The position numbers and the translations under genes were made by a program. A stretch of 64,000 nt of DNA from Sycobia sp. Sy_11 (Eukaryota; Arthropoda; Insecta; Hymenoptera; Epichrysomallidae): positions 2,558,501-2,622,500 of the forward strand of contig JACCIC010000002.1 in the NCBI GenBank assembly GCA_018907035.1, in the 5' to 3' direction. Positions 23,942 through 36,799 of this stretch are shown piece after piece. The notes below the pieces were generated by a model. That model was not told the DNA's origin. It did no database searches and saw nothing but the letters and a program-made list of their open reading frames with translations. Each line of letters starts with the position of its first letter. Position 1 is the stretch's first letter.

Positions 23942-24866
23942 TTACATACATACTACATACATACATACATACATATATACATACACGCGGCTTTTGATTA
24001 GCCACACAAAGTCCGCATAAATACATACACGCACACACATATACACAAGAGTAAGATTGATTTTAAATTTTGTAAAGCTCTTAGATCCATAATTTGAAAT
24101 GTTATAGAAATAGATTCAAGATTTGTTAGTAAATATACTTGCATTACTGCGAAGTATAATAATATAATGGTATATAATCAAATAAATTCATATAGTGCTT
24201 TTTCGTTTATTCATATATACGTATGAAATAGAATGAATAAAATCTTTTAGTTAAAAAAGGGCCTACGATGCGATATACTTGATTAATTAACCAGCTCAAG
24301 TATTGGAGCTTATTCATGTGAAGCAAGTAAAGAATTAATTCGTCAATATTGACTAATAAAAATTTTCAAGACGAAACAAAACAGAATCATGTTAATTTTT
24401 AAAGGAAATTTAGGATATAAATAATATGAATTTCGATGGTATTATGCGATTTATTAATGTACGTAAAAGAAAAAGCGGCCTATTTATTCTTTTATTCTTT
24501 GTTCTAGGTTAATTTTTTAAAATTCAAGAATAACAAAATTTAGCACTAATTGACTAATCCATCAGTCTCTATATCAGTGAATTGATAACAGTTTGTCTCC
24601 TCTTTCTTATCAAATTTTCATCTTGATTTTTTCGAACACCAAGAAATCCCTCTGTACTTTACTTATAACGAATCTATGATGCATTTAAAGAAGTATATCG
24701 GTATAGTGGTTGAGTGAAGAAGGAACAGAATGTGAATTGTTTTAAATCTTTACAACTACGTTCGATCCTAGGCCAATATGGTCTCTCGATCTTCTAATGA
24801 CAGCCGATTAAGAATATTGTTAGAGATATAAGTGTGAAAGCTGCATGCACGACAATAAAATATACA

Positions 24867-24939
<73 letters not shown>

Positions 24940-25127
24940 AAAAAAATTCCTTGCCCCGAATGAAACGTTATTAATAAATACCAGACTATCACCTCCATAG
25001 ATTCTAATGAAAAATATACAGAAAGGATGAAATAGTTTTTGATTATTAGCGGTAATTTTCGCAGTGCTCAACGACGGAGTTCTCTTCAAACTTATATTTA
25101 AAGAGAAGCGCAACGTATTCTGTGTGC

Positions 25128-25183
<56 letters not shown>

Positions 25184-26264
25184 GTATAAAATTAAAACTC
25201 ATGCGAAAAATTATATGAGAGGCTTTGTTGTTCCACACTCTTGCGCAAAAGCTCGTCCGATTTTCTCTCGAGTCTGCATTAATTTCCAGCGAGTGTCACA
25301 CACGGTAGCAACGTTTGCAAAAAAAAAAAAAAAAAGAAAGAAAGAAAGAAAAAATCTTGACCAAAAAGAAACAAATCCTCGCGCCCAGTTCAACAACCAC
25401 GCCGTGTTATATGTATAAAAGACTCGCAAAATCCGAATTCCGAGCGTGCGTCCGCACTTATTTCCACAATCCACCTCTGCCCACTGTCTACCCGCCCCCG
25501 CCCCCGATTTTCTAAGGTTTACCCCACGCCCCCTCGCCCCGCCCCCCGGCTGGTTTCAACCTTTATTTAAAGGTTTTTCACCCTGGCCAAGTATGTCGTA
25601 CATGGTCGGTGATTTCGAAGGAAATCCAATATACACGAAAAACAAGACTTTTTTTCAATTCAAATAAGGTGAGATTTATAAGTTTCTTACATATTCCTTT
25701 TGTGATCGATTCTTTTTTTTAACATAAGTACCTTCCTTAATCGTTGCATTAATTTATTCACGACTAATAACTGATTTGCGCCTGATAACTAATTCTCTCC
25801 TATCTCTTAAAAAAAAAAAAACGACTTGAAACATTTTAGCTGTCCTTATATTATGAATTCAGTAAAAGAAAAAAAAAAGAAAAAAAAAGCGGATAAAAGA
25901 GCGATTGGTCATTCATCCAGGACGTACGAAAAACCACACAACTATATTAGAAATCTCAAAAGTACGACGCCGATGACCTCGCGAACCTTTTTACTAACGC
26001 CTTTAGACATCAAGCTTTAGCTTTCGATACTTGATTATTACGGAGATATCGCTCATTTATTTCTGTTAATAACAAAAAATAAAAAAATCAACGAATAAAT
26101 CATTACGCGAAGGTCCGTTTGCGAGCGAGCTAATTTCCAATTAGTAGAAGAGAACGATGAGCTAGCTGGTACGTGTATGCACGCCCGAATTGTCGCTTAG
26201 CGAAGATGCGCAAAGGAATATTTTAGTGACATTAATGAATATAGTAGTATAGGAGTAGCAGTAA

Positions 26265-26308
<44 letters not shown>

Positions 26309-26440
26309 ATAGTAATAGTAGTAGTAGCCCCATGTATATTCTGCCCGTGCGCGCTCTGTTACTTTGTACGTTTATATTGACATGCTTAGCTTTTTTTTTA
26401 TATACAAACGCGTATTTACATACACGAAGATTATTTTTAT

Positions 26441-26494
<54 letters not shown>

Positions 26495-27244
26495 TTATAA
26501 TATGCACTACTGTACAATTTCCATTTATACTCGTACCATTTTGTCTCGGGGGTAAGAAAAAAAAAAAGAAACAAAAAAATAACGACCCATTTCTTGTTAA
26601 AATATTAAGCGCTCCGGCATATATTTGGAGAAAACGAGGAAATTAAGAACGAAAAATGTAGTAAGAGGAAAATATAAAAAATAATAGAGTAAACAAACAC
26701 ACACTCACGATCATAATAAAAAACTACCACAAAATGACATAGCAAATGCACGATACACCATCACCAAGAAAAAAATAACATTAAGGGCTTAATAAGTGGT
26801 GGTATAATATACATATATATAAAAAAAAAAAAAATTAGGTAAACCAAAAGGGTTTGATCTGCTCTTCAGTTTTTTTCTTTTTTACACTCGACTACTCTTG
26901 CCAGTCTTGGAAATAGAGGGATGCCCGTCTTATAGAACTATGTACGACACTCTTTTTTCTCTTTTTCTATAGTTTTTTTTTTTTACATTACTGCAATGAT
27001 TTGTAAACAAACGTGCATGCACAGGAATTAGGAATTTCCCTCGATTTCTTTCGATCTCACGCACTTTTCATTTTTATTCACTCCTTTTTTTATTTTAAGG
27101 AAACATTAAAATTTGAACGACTTTCATGGAAAGAAATCAATACATTTCTGTCATTGATGAATACATTTTTAAAAGTAAGATGACAAGTGCGTGAAATCTG
27201 GGTGAAACTAGAGACTTAAGGTGTTGAATATAAAAGAGTCTTAC
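22950..27244 (-). other. Intron downstream of common exon 3, proximal half
   Basis: AT-rich non-coding DNA. TA arrays lie at 23899-23940, 24872-24936, 25131-25180 and 26444-26491, a (CATA)n run at 23943-23985, and a (TAG)n trinucleotide tract at 26240-26328. A C-rich patch at 25440-25560 borders the short palindrome AACCTTTATTTAAAGGTT near 25559-25576. The last 750 bases before the exon 3 donor have no arrays. Confidence 0.7.
26240..26328. repeat. (TAG)n trinucleotide microsatellite
   Basis: About 28 units with a few TAA interruptions. Confidence 0.93.
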
Positions 27245-27368
27245 CATCGGATCCATCGGCCGTTTCTTGTTGATTATGATGTTCTGAAGTTTCCAAACCT
27301 AGTACGTTGTCATTAATGGATCCTGTCGTTGGACCACTATCTTCGCTTAGTAAACTGACTGGGTGCCC
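27245..27368 (-). CDS. fru: fruitless common exon 3: connector with the alternative-splicing donor (41 codons + 1 base)
   Basis: This is the last shared exon that I can identify. The acceptor TTTATTACAG|GGGCACC and the donor CGATG|GTAAGAC bound 124 bases. Translated in the frame handed on by the previous exon it is open: GHPVSLLSEDSGPTTG..., then ETSEHHNQQETADGSD, plus a final G that begins a split codon. It is acidic and serine-rich, a flexible linker. This donor matters for isoform choice: both zinc-finger terminal exons downstream (18358 and 954) begin with two bases that complete the split codon in frame. It probably corresponds to the last common exon of Drosophila fru. Further small exons in the next 9 kb cannot be excluded. 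Confidence 0.83.
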
Positions 27369-28388
27369 CTGTAATAAATATTTCAATTTTAGGATTGAGT
27401 TTTTAGTTAATTGATGTCTCAGTTAACAAAGAGTTGAAATTTTAATATTATGCATTCAAATACAGCTATAAATTAATTTTCATGAAAATACATCAATTCA
27501 TCGCAGATTTATAGCACTGAATAATCTTCCTTTGTTCATGTATTCTAACAACATCCTACTGCACCCATTAATATACTATAGCATAGTAACCTGTTTCTCT
27601 TACTGCCTATTAAATTATCTATTAAAAATTAGAATATTTGAAAAAATTAATGCCTTAATTTTCAACTTTGTACATCGCTGAATGTAAATTAAATTATTTA
27701 GGAATATTTTTTCTTATAATTTTATCTCATAATTTTTAATTAAAAATAAAAAATTATAAATAATATACTGCTTTTTAAAATTGAACAATAAACTATAAAG
27801 TAACTGATATGAAAACCATGATATAAATAATTAATTTTACATATAAATAATGAACAGTAAATTTGAATTATCAATTATGTCTTAACATAAAAAAATAAAA
27901 GTAATAATGGTTTCTTCTACTCTGTAAAGAAACAAACATGTTAGTTCTATCAAAATCTTCATAATCAGCTGCCAATCTATTATATAGATTTTAGGTATAT
28001 AGCATTGCTTAATATTTTATTTAGCTTGCAAGATCCAAGCTCTTTGTATTAAAACCAGGAATATTTTCTAAACTGACAGGCATTAAATTCACTTGATTTT
28101 TAAGATTAAGATTGAGGTCTCTGTAACACTCTATAACATAATGATTAAGTCAGTGATATAAACCTATCAGAGAATATTGACCCATAGATCATTACTATCA
28201 ATCTTTTGTCACTTATAAAATAAGCAAGAATAATTATAGAATATAATTATAGAAAGATAAATATTTATAGGTAATATTTTGTTCCAATATAAAATGTATG
28301 ATTGAATTAACTGCTACAATTAATTAATAATATACTACCAGAAATAAATATTAAAATTTTCACTCAAGAAAGTAACAAATATACTTAC
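27369..28388 (-). other. Intron between common exons 2 and 3
   Basis: A one-kilobase AT-rich intron with a GTAAGT donor at the right and a TTACAG acceptor at the left. No arrays and no ORF of interest. Confidence 0.8.
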
Positions 28389-28565
28389 TGAGAGAGAAAT
28401 GTTATCGTGAAAATCGGACATGTGATGGCTAAGCTCTTGTTTTATTGGAGCCTGAGTTTGAGACGCTGGAGAGATGGATCGACTACCATCTTCTATATCG
28501 CCTCCCAGCTCGTTATTTGACTTTGGAATCAGAGGATTTGATTTGTAACTACATTCAGAAGATGC
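28389..28565 (-). CDS. fru: fruitless common exon 2: connector (59 codons)
   Basis: This short linker exon lies between the BTB domain and the zinc fingers. On the minus strand a pyrimidine-rich acceptor (ATTTTTAG|GCATC) opens it and a consensus donor (CTCTCA|GTAAGTAT) closes it, giving 177 bases in phase 0 at both ends with no stop. It fits directly onto the phase-0 donor of the BTB exon. The peptide starts ASSECSYKSNP, continues through an acidic stretch (GGDIEDGSRS), and includes PIKQELSHHM near residues 42-51. IKQEL also occurs in the connector of Drosophila Fru and fits the sumoylation consensus (hydrophobic-K-x-E). The exon has no fold of its own. Its assignment rests on phase, splice signals and that shared motif. 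Confidence 0.85.
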
Positions 28566-30207
28566 CTAAAAATAAAAAATATATGTTTGATCTTAGTTTT
28601 CTGATATAAAACTTAAATAAATATTAATTCTATTACTACAATAAAAAAATTTATTCATATATGTGTCACATCAATAAGATCTCTACATTAATATAATTAA
28701 TATATTAATTAGAAATAATATATTTAGACTATTCAATGGTGAATGATAAGAATTGTTATAAATTCCTTTTTATCAGTGAAGACATAAGACTAAATTATAC
28801 TTTATCTTTGCAATGTACTATATATTATATGCATGAAACATTCTCTATGTTTGCACAATCATTGGGCTACTTACCTAACCTTTTATTGATAACTCCCTTT
28901 GTATTATTCTATGAATCCATAGCAATAAAATATTCTAATACAATTTACACGAAAAGGAATTGTTATTAATATATACTTTCTAGCAGATATTTTTAAAGCT
29001 AATTCCAATTGACTCACAAAATATTATTAACAAATTAAATTTGCACATGACACATGACTGATCTGTTAATACAGGTGGCTAAGAAATGGTGAATATAATT
29101 CATATGGTTCGTGAAAAATACATAGTTTACAGCTTAATTACTTGTTTAATTTACATATTAGTACTGTACAAAAAAGAAGCTTCAAAATAATCACTTAATC
29201 ACTTTAAAATACATGCTATTAAATTAGGTCAAATTAAATATATACATAGCTTCTAAGTGAAAGTTTTTGAAGTTGTAGGTAGCAACTATTAATTAGTAAA
29301 TATAGCATTTGATATCTTAATATATTAGAATAGAGTAAATTCCTTGGAATGAATTTAAAAAATACTGCATTAGCATATCAAATACATTTAATTGAATATA
29401 AAAATAAAAGATTATATTATTATATTGTCTATAAATTTAAACAAACTTATAATGTTATAAATAATTCGTAATTTATTTAAGATGAAAATGAGTTAGTTCC
29501 AAATGTGTTTATTTGAACACATGTTCTATTTTAATTTGATAGTCAAATATATATTAAATAATAATAATAATAAAAGTGACAAAAACATAAACAATCAAAA
29601 TAAAAGAATAATTAATCTAATTTTAAGGAATTTAGGGAAGTCCTAATTTTAGAATGTCTGGGACAGCAATGTACTATATTAAAATTTTCTTGCTGTAGCA
29701 AAGGTACCAACTATCTATTACAGAATATATAGCATAGAGACAAGAGTCATGAGTTACAAAAAATGAATATTAAAAACAAAAACAGTCAACATCAAGATAT
29801 CTGTAAGGTTAATGATTTTAAAGTGCAAATTTACATAGAACTTGTCATTAAAAAACAATAAAATAGCCCATTAAAAAATTTCATAGTAAATAAAAAAATT
29901 TAATGATAAGAGATTTTCAATTATTTATATAATAAATTAAAAGTATCCGTTAATTCATTAATTTCATTAATTTACTCTGGAATTTAATGTGTATCTAAGC
30001 CCCCTCAAACTTATGAAAATATTGAACTTATCAAATGATACTTTTTTTGCTGAAAAGTAAATATTTTATTTTTGACATAATAATTAGAACAAGAATATTC
30101 TAAATTGTGACAAAATTTAGGTATAATAATTAATTTATTAAGTGAATGTTTTTACTTTAAATTCTATGCCACACCGAAATAAAGTTTTTAAATACCAAAA
30201 GATATAC
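28566..30207 (-). other. Intron between the BTB exon and common exon 2
   Basis: A 1.6-kb AT-rich intron with a GTATAT donor and an ATTTTTAG acceptor. No microsatellite arrays and no recognisable embedded gene. Confidence 0.8.
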
Positions 30208-30738
30208 CTGAGAATCAGTGTGGAATCGTTGGCTAGGTGGCACACTGAAGGAAACATCATTGCTGAAAGATACATGTCGTTTCCTCTTTTCTACTTGATT
30301 TTGTATACTGGGTGAATTTAAGTGCCTAACTCCAGCTTGTGTTTCAGGTTCTGGACTTGGACTTTTCTCACAACCCTTGTTATTTACACTATTATCTGTG
30401 AGTCCTCTTATTTGTAATGCCTCAGCTGTCTTCAAAAACATAGGCAGCAGGTGCTGGCTCACATTAACCTCACCCTTGTACATAAAATGTAAAAGGGCCT
30501 TCATCTCATTGTCATTGACATCTTTCAGGAAGATAATTGGGTGTGGATGGGTATTCTGTAGGAAGATGTTCTCGAAGTACGGACTGCAAGCGGATAATAT
30601 TGTCTGGTGAGCCTTGAAAGTCTCGCCAATGCAGGCGAGGGTAACGTCGCAGAGTGCTTCTCGTGCCAAAAGCGAGCTCAGGACATCCGTAAGGTTGGCT
30701 GGATGATTGTTCCAGCGGAGGCAATACTGCTGGTCCAT
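30208..30738 (-). CDS. fru: fruitless common exon 1: start codon and BTB/POZ domain (177 codons)
   Basis: This exon encodes the N-terminus shared by the Fru isoforms, nuclear BTB-zinc-finger regulators of sexual differentiation of the nervous system. The BTB fold, residues about 20-115, mediates dimerisation and co-repressor contact. Visible hallmarks are [12 protein letters not shown] at residues 1-12, CDVTLA at 30-35, [15 protein letters not shown] at 41-55, HPIIFLKDV at 66-74, MYKGEVNV at 86-93 and [12 protein letters not shown] at 105-116. This matches fruitless better than the related lola or tramtrack BTB domains. A proline/serine linker (SPSPEPE, 126-132) and a basic patch (EKRKRH, 150-155, possible nuclear signal) follow. 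The ATG at 30738-30736 is the first ATG in this frame and has a good context (AACACGATGG). A TAG lies in frame upstream at 30822-30820, although splicing between the two could add an N-terminal extension, as in male Drosophila Fru. The donor after CAG at 30208 (CAG|GTATAT) is phase 0 and matches the next exon. Confidence 0.93.
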
Positions 30739-30822
30739 CGTGTTTATCTCCAATCCCAAACCTATAACCAAACTAGCTGTTTTCTTGCTCCTATACCTAA
30801 ACACCAGTGTGATTGCCCCCTA
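30739..30822 (-). other. 5' leader directly upstream of the fruitless ATG
   Basis: The frame is open from the ATG back to the TAG at 30822-30820. Possible acceptors lie at GTTTAG, AACAG and GTTATAG, but the DNA upstream of them is purine-rich on the sense strand, so none is convincing. The exon may extend further up as 5' UTR, or splicing here may join 5' exons from alternative promoters. Confidence 0.45.
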
Positions 30823-31770
30823 ATTTTTCTTTCTTTTTTTTTCTTTTTTTTTTATAATTAAATACTAGCCAAGATTTCCTCGCGATTTTTTCCAAGCTTT
30901 CGTTAATCACGGATTTTTAAATGGCTCATTTGATGCATGAGAAGTTAACTATCCATCTTGTTCTTTCATTTCAAGGCAGCAAACAGACACTGCTTTCAGG
31001 AAAATCAAAGGAACTCATTTAAAAACCCGAGATATAGCAAAGCCATGAGGATAGCACAAACTCGCGAAGAAATCTTATACGTACATAGAATGCCTATTAG
31101 AAGTGCAAACTTTCTGTGTATGTGTATTTTTGTTCATGTGTATATTTTCTCTCTTCCGTTAAGTGGGTATTACGAACTAAAATAAAAAAACCGTTATTTA
31201 AAAGGAATAATATTCGATTTTTCAGATCGACGCTTCACATTTTTTCACACTAGCACTCACTTTTTTACCTCTTTAGCACAGAACTAGAAAAAAATTCTCT
31301 TCTCTCTCTCTCACTCTATCTCATCTTACAAACGCATACACACACGTACGCAAAAAAAGACGAAGCGGAGCGAGAAGAAAACGAATCCTTCTTTACATAT
31401 ATATATATTACGCGTTCAACCATACCGTTCTTTTCCTCACTATTAGGGCCGTCTCATCACTATTATACTCATGGAATTTTACACTCGTGGACTTACGTTG
31501 GCGTGCTTAAAACTGTATATAATACACGACGGAGGAAAAAAATAGACGGGGAGGGGGTAAATGGATAAAATAAATAAATATGCGGAAAAAAGAGGGAGAG
31601 GCCCTCTTCCTTCTCTCTCTCTCTCTCTCTCGCGTAATATTCAGCCCAAGAGTATAATAAAACGCGAAGCTCTCTCACAGCCGTGCACGCGCGCGTCTTC
31701 TGGTCTGTGTGCGTTTGATATTACGTTTCGGAAGAGTGAGTAAGTGCGCGAAGGGCGCACGATTCACGCA

Positions 31771-31821
<51 letters not shown>

Positions 31822-31982
31822 GTGTGTGTATAATACCTCTATTGCTACGACACACAACGTCGAACAACAGTTCGGCCGTTGTAATATCACCTCGCGGCTA
31901 TATATCTCGCTCGCGCACACGCAGACAGCCGATATATACAATAATAATAACGCGTAGACATCCGCGCGAGAGATATCGTATG

Positions 31983-32045
<63 letters not shown>

Positions 32046-32100
32046 TGGTATATATAATATTATTAATAACAAATGAATGAGAAAAACTCCGAAAGAGAGA
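30823..32100. other. Upstream non-coding DNA
   Basis: Mixed sequence to 31.5 kb, then (CT)n at 31612-31631 and TA arrays at 31773-31818 and 31982-32040. No gene is supported. Confidence 0.65.
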
Positions 32101-32880
32101 AAAGGGAACACGCTATACACACGCACTTTTTTATCTAACTACGAAGAAGTACACGCACACACAATTACGACGGCGCGCGCGCGCGTTTTTTCTTTTTTTT
32201 TTAACATACGCACATATACAAAACGGAGGCACGTATTAATCGTGGTCGTGGACGTCGTCGTCGTCGGCTGCCGCGTCGACGCTGCGCTGGCCCACTCTTC
32301 TTCTGGGTGATCACCCCGAGGAAATTTTCTCTCTCTCTCTCTCTCCTCTCCTTCGCCGCACTCTTTCAATAATAAGGCCCAGACCCAGGAGCCAGGCCCA
32401 CTGTAGCAGCAGCAGTAGCACGTACGTCGTCGCACACACGCGCGCACACTATAATATATTATAAAATACACGCGCAACAAGAGCGAGCGGGAGGGAAGGA
32501 CTGCGGTTGTATATATGTGTGTAACTACGCGTCGTCCTCCGCGCTTCTGCAAATGTGCCACATTGCAGTATAACTGTAAAACCCTTCAGGGTTCACGGCG
32601 CGCGCGCCTGCTGCCACTACTACGCGTGCCGAAAACATTTTTTCGCATAACCTCGCTCATAGGCTCGTTGCCGCCGCCACCGCCGCCGCCGCAGCCGCTC
32701 TTCGTCCTACAGTCCCTCCTCCCTCCCTTCCTCGTTCCCACTCTCTCGCTTTTTCTCTCTCTTTTCTCTCGCTCCTTCCCTCGCTCGTCCTATCAGCGTG
32801 TCTTTTTCCCGCCCCGCCCCCTCTACCACGCCTAACCTTCTTTCTCCCTCTATCTCTGTTTAGCTTCCAGAAGCGCAGGC
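32101..32880 (-). promoter_or_regulatory. CpG/GA-rich island, candidate proximal fruitless promoter or 5' UTR exon
   Basis: This is the nearest CpG island upstream of the BTB exon, about 1.4-2.1 kb from the ATG. On the minus strand it has GC boxes (GGGCGGGG near 32815), long GAGAGA tracts and (GCC/GGC)n, all common in insect promoters. An AATATAAAG word lies at about 32882 on the plus strand. fru in other insects uses several promoters with a common-transcript promoter nearest the BTB exon, which is why this is proposed. No transcript start is visible. Confidence 0.35.
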
Positions 32881-33080
32881 AATATAAAGTTTAGTGTGGA
32901 AGAGATGGGACGATGACAACATTCCGCGCCGTCACGTGTAGCGGTTAAATGACGATCAAGTTTAGGACGGTCGAGTGACCGTCAGGATGTTTAAAGAGAG
33001 AGAGAGAGAGAGACTATAGAAATACAGTTGTTTCCTGATGCATAGTGCGCAGCTGTAGTATATATATACTAATATACATA

Positions 33081-33083
<3 letters not shown>

Positions 33084-33127
<44 letters not shown>

Positions 33128-33130
33128 TAT
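33084..33130. repeat. (TA)n array
   Basis: A near-perfect TA run with a short degenerate right edge. Confidence 0.93.
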
Positions 33131-33217
33131 GATATATATAATAGGTGTGCAGCATGCATTGGATATTACAAGTGAGTATCATGAGTATGTTGTCTATAAT
33201 TCTGTTTCCCATTCTCC

Positions 33218-33221
33218 CCCC

Positions 33222-33276
<55 letters not shown>

Positions 33277-33338
33277 CTCTCTTTCTCTCTCTCTCCTCTC
33301 TCTCTCCCTCTCTCTCTCTCTCTGTCTCTCTTCTCTCA
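33218..33338. repeat. Long (CT)n array with CCT interruptions
   Basis: About 120 bases of CT repeat broken at fairly regular intervals by an extra C or T. It ends about 18 bases before the hairpin element. Confidence 0.95.
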
Positions 33339-33356
33339 GCTGCAAATGCTTGGAAT

Positions 33357-33625
33357 CATGTTCTATGATTAATAAATATAAGTCAGCTTTTATATGAATT
33401 CTTTGGTGTTTTCTGTTAATTATTTTTTAGGAAATTCAAAATCCATTTTTTTTTCTCAATGAATTTAGACTTTAATATATATATATTCCAAAATAATTCA
33501 ACGAAGTTTAAATTAATTGAGAGAAAAAAAAATGGATTTTGAATTTCCTAAAAATAATTAACAGAAAACACCAGAGAAATCGTATAAAAGCTGAATTAAT
33601 ATTTATTCATCATAGAACGTGAAAA
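33357..33625. repeat. Long hairpin: inverted repeat with arms of about 118 bp
   Basis: The left arm (about 33357-33474) and the reverse complement of the right arm (about 33506-33625) match over nearly their whole length with scattered mismatches and single-base gaps. Shared cores include GGTGTTTTCTGTTAATTATT, GGAAATTCAAAATCCA and TTCTATGAT near the outer ends. The roughly 30-base loop contains a short TA run. This is a foldback or MITE-like element, or a hairpin-RNA source. Confidence 0.9.
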
Positions 33626-33666
33626 ATATATAAATACAATCTTCCGTTATTTGAATAAATCTTTTC

Positions 33667-33715
<49 letters not shown>

Positions 33716-35446
33716 TTTTTTCAGTTATTATAAAATAATTGTTATAATGAATACATTCAACTTATAACGATTTGGAATGGTTAACGATGTAAAATAATTG
33801 TCTCTTAGACCTTCAGTTTCTGGTCTGTGATTTTTTTCCACTTCATGTCCTTGAAATTAGTTTCAACGTCTTTTTATAAAGTTTTTAGAACGGATATCAG
33901 GCTTTTAGAAATAAGATGAATTTGCAAGTTTGCCCATGGGAATAGAAAATCGAATAATTATAATGATCTTTTACTAACTATTATAAAGCAGATAAGATAT
34001 TATTTAAATAGAGAATGAATTTTTATATATTCATATATGAAAAAGAATGTTTGAAAAAGTTTTCCTATTATATAAACGATTTATAATGTAAAGTAAATAA
34101 ATTAATTAATGTTTTCAGTTTTTCGTCAACGCAACTGTTTATTTTCTCATTCCATCACTGCAAGTAACTAACGTTTAATATTTTAGGTATATATTGACAA
34201 AAAAAAAATTCGAAAGACCTGTAATATAAAGCTTTTGCTTTGATAAGACGCTAAATGCTCGTTTTATGTCTTAACCAACGATAAGATCTATACAGCCTTC
34301 GACTTTACGTTTTAAACCAGAAGCGATTTCTACAAAACTATCCGAGAAAAAAATATCCTACACTCAACGCGAGAATCTCGAAATTTTATAATTTTTAAAA
34401 TTTACAATATAGTAAATATAATATAATATTATATATGTGTATAGCTATATAATTACTATGGAAGCAGTATGATCTCAGTAATATTTGTTCATACACGCTT
34501 AAAATTGTATAAGCTATAGCGATATTCACTCAAAGTGTGGACATATTATTAATAAACTGACTAAAATCATTTAGATTACATAACTGTATTAAGATCAAAT
34601 GCAATATAAGTCGCTGAAAGTTAAAAATTAATAAATAATTGTGGATTTATACTACAGCAGATTGTCCTGTGCAAGTTCTATATAAGCTTTTAATTTAGTC
34701 TTTTAATTAATTTTTCCAAGGGTAAATCCTTTTATATAAATACATGGCTTCTGATTATTTGCACAATTTTCATTTCCTTGTGTAATTTAAAGACAAATAC
34801 AATAATGCAATGATTTATAAATTGTGAGATATATATTATTTTTTAACATTGCATCGCGTGCACAATTATTAAATAAATATAAGAATATCGTTACTTAAAT
34901 TAGTGTAAAAAACGAATGTTGCAAAGTTAATATTTATATAATTTATTGTACTTTTCAAAGCGAAATAAAATATCAGTTAATATTCCAGATTATGTACCTG
35001 AATATAATAATAATCTAGATTTATGTGAAAGAATCGGCTTCAAAAATAAAGAGCACGAGAATGAAAAAAATAAAAGAAGAAATATAATATAAATATATTT
35101 TTTAGCGAGTTAACTGCCAATATTAGGACGTTCGTCCGAAAATTGTTGAAAAGGAAATATTTTCTAATATATAAGAATATGGCTCTCGTGGATGCATCAC
35201 GTATCATATTATTGTTATATTGTTGATGCTTATATTTCTGTCGATGACACACACACACACACACACACAAAATACATACAGCATATAAGGCGTTACTCGC
35301 AATATTTCGAGATCAATATATATATATATATTTACTAATAAAGTGTATTAACTAGTACATATGCATGCGCCGATAGATAGGAATGCGATGTGCCTATAGT
35401 GCCTATACTGTATATTAGGGGGCACATCAGAGGAACAAACTCAACA

Positions 35447-35484
<38 letters not shown>

Positions 35485-35657
35485 GGAGAAAGCGGTGGGG
35501 GGGGGCTTCGATTTTATCGATTTCGATCTGTGTTATAGAAAATGAAAAAAGCACAACAACAATAATAATAGTAAGTTATAATTGCAGAAGGACACGGCGT
35601 GCGAGCTTGGCTCGAACAAGTAATATAAGAATTTCCTCGAGAATGTTGCAATGTAAG

Positions 35658-35716
<59 letters not shown>

Positions 35717-36560
35717 ACTGCAGGATATCGAAATATTTTTATTTCGTGTATATATAATTGCAGTTTGTACTGTTTATAATTTTTAACAATCATATGAAAT
35801 TATTATTTACAGTTGCAATATTAAAATAAATATTATAAGTATATATAACTGATTGACGAAAGTATAATTAACGCCAAACACGTTTTTCAATAAATTAAAA
35901 TGTATATGTATATATGAATCAAGCTTATAATCAAGGAGCGTAAAGTAAGGTTAAGGTTAAATGCCTTAGAAATCCTATATCTTAATGCATTTTAAATGCG
36001 ACCCTAAACGACTATATAGAAAACCGAAGGACGCGGCGGCGGATATTTTTATTTTTAGATTTTTACCGATTATAAGTTATAAGTGCACACAATGATATCT
36101 CCGGAGAAATCCGACAGAAATTGGAAATGTTCTAATGGTAAATGAAGTATTATTATTAGAGATGATGAATGCCCCTAATATTGACTAATACTCCGAGCCC
36201 TTGGAATTCGCTTCTTTATTCAAATATAATAATTCAAAATATTGTATGCCATAAATTATCGCTTTATCCATATATAAACATAAATAATCAAAGTAGGCAA
36301 TAGATAAGGGAGATTCTGCCATCTCGAACGGAATGATGTAATTTTCTTAGTTTAAAAGAATTTCAGGGAAATCGAGCAGAAAAATTTCTCATACTCTCTC
36401 CTCGAATATTATATCAACAGCATATGTATATACAAAACCATGGTTAAGAAATTAATTATTACATATATTCTCTGGCTGCTTGCTGTAATCATTTTGTAAT
36501 AAGTACGTTTTATTTAAATGTAAAAATCTACAAAGCTTATTTCCAATGTCGATTTTAAAA
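33626..36560. other. AT-rich upstream DNA
   Basis: TA arrays lie at 33670-33713 and 35659-35712, (CA)n at 35247-35269, and (GA)n at 35451-35476 followed by a G run. The rest is AT-rich sequence with no supported gene. Confidence 0.7.
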
Positions 36561-36576
36561 GAGATTTGAAAGAGGA

Positions 36577-36616
<40 letters not shown>

Positions 36617-36756
36617 GAACGCCGACACGGAGTCGGAGAGTGCAGGCGCTCAAGTACGACGGGCGGCTGCGCTCGGTGGGCATACGGCGATGCAGCTGCC
36701 GCTTCTATAAGGTACACGCGTTCCTAATCGCGTGATAACGGAAAGAGGGAGAGAGG

Positions 36757-36799
<43 letters not shown>

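Noticed and set aside
30739..30804. N-terminal extension beginning at GTG 30804 before the BTB domain
   Set aside because: It is not an ATG, and a TAG lies six codons upstream. The first ATG in frame is the conserved MDQQ start. A spliced extension is still possible.
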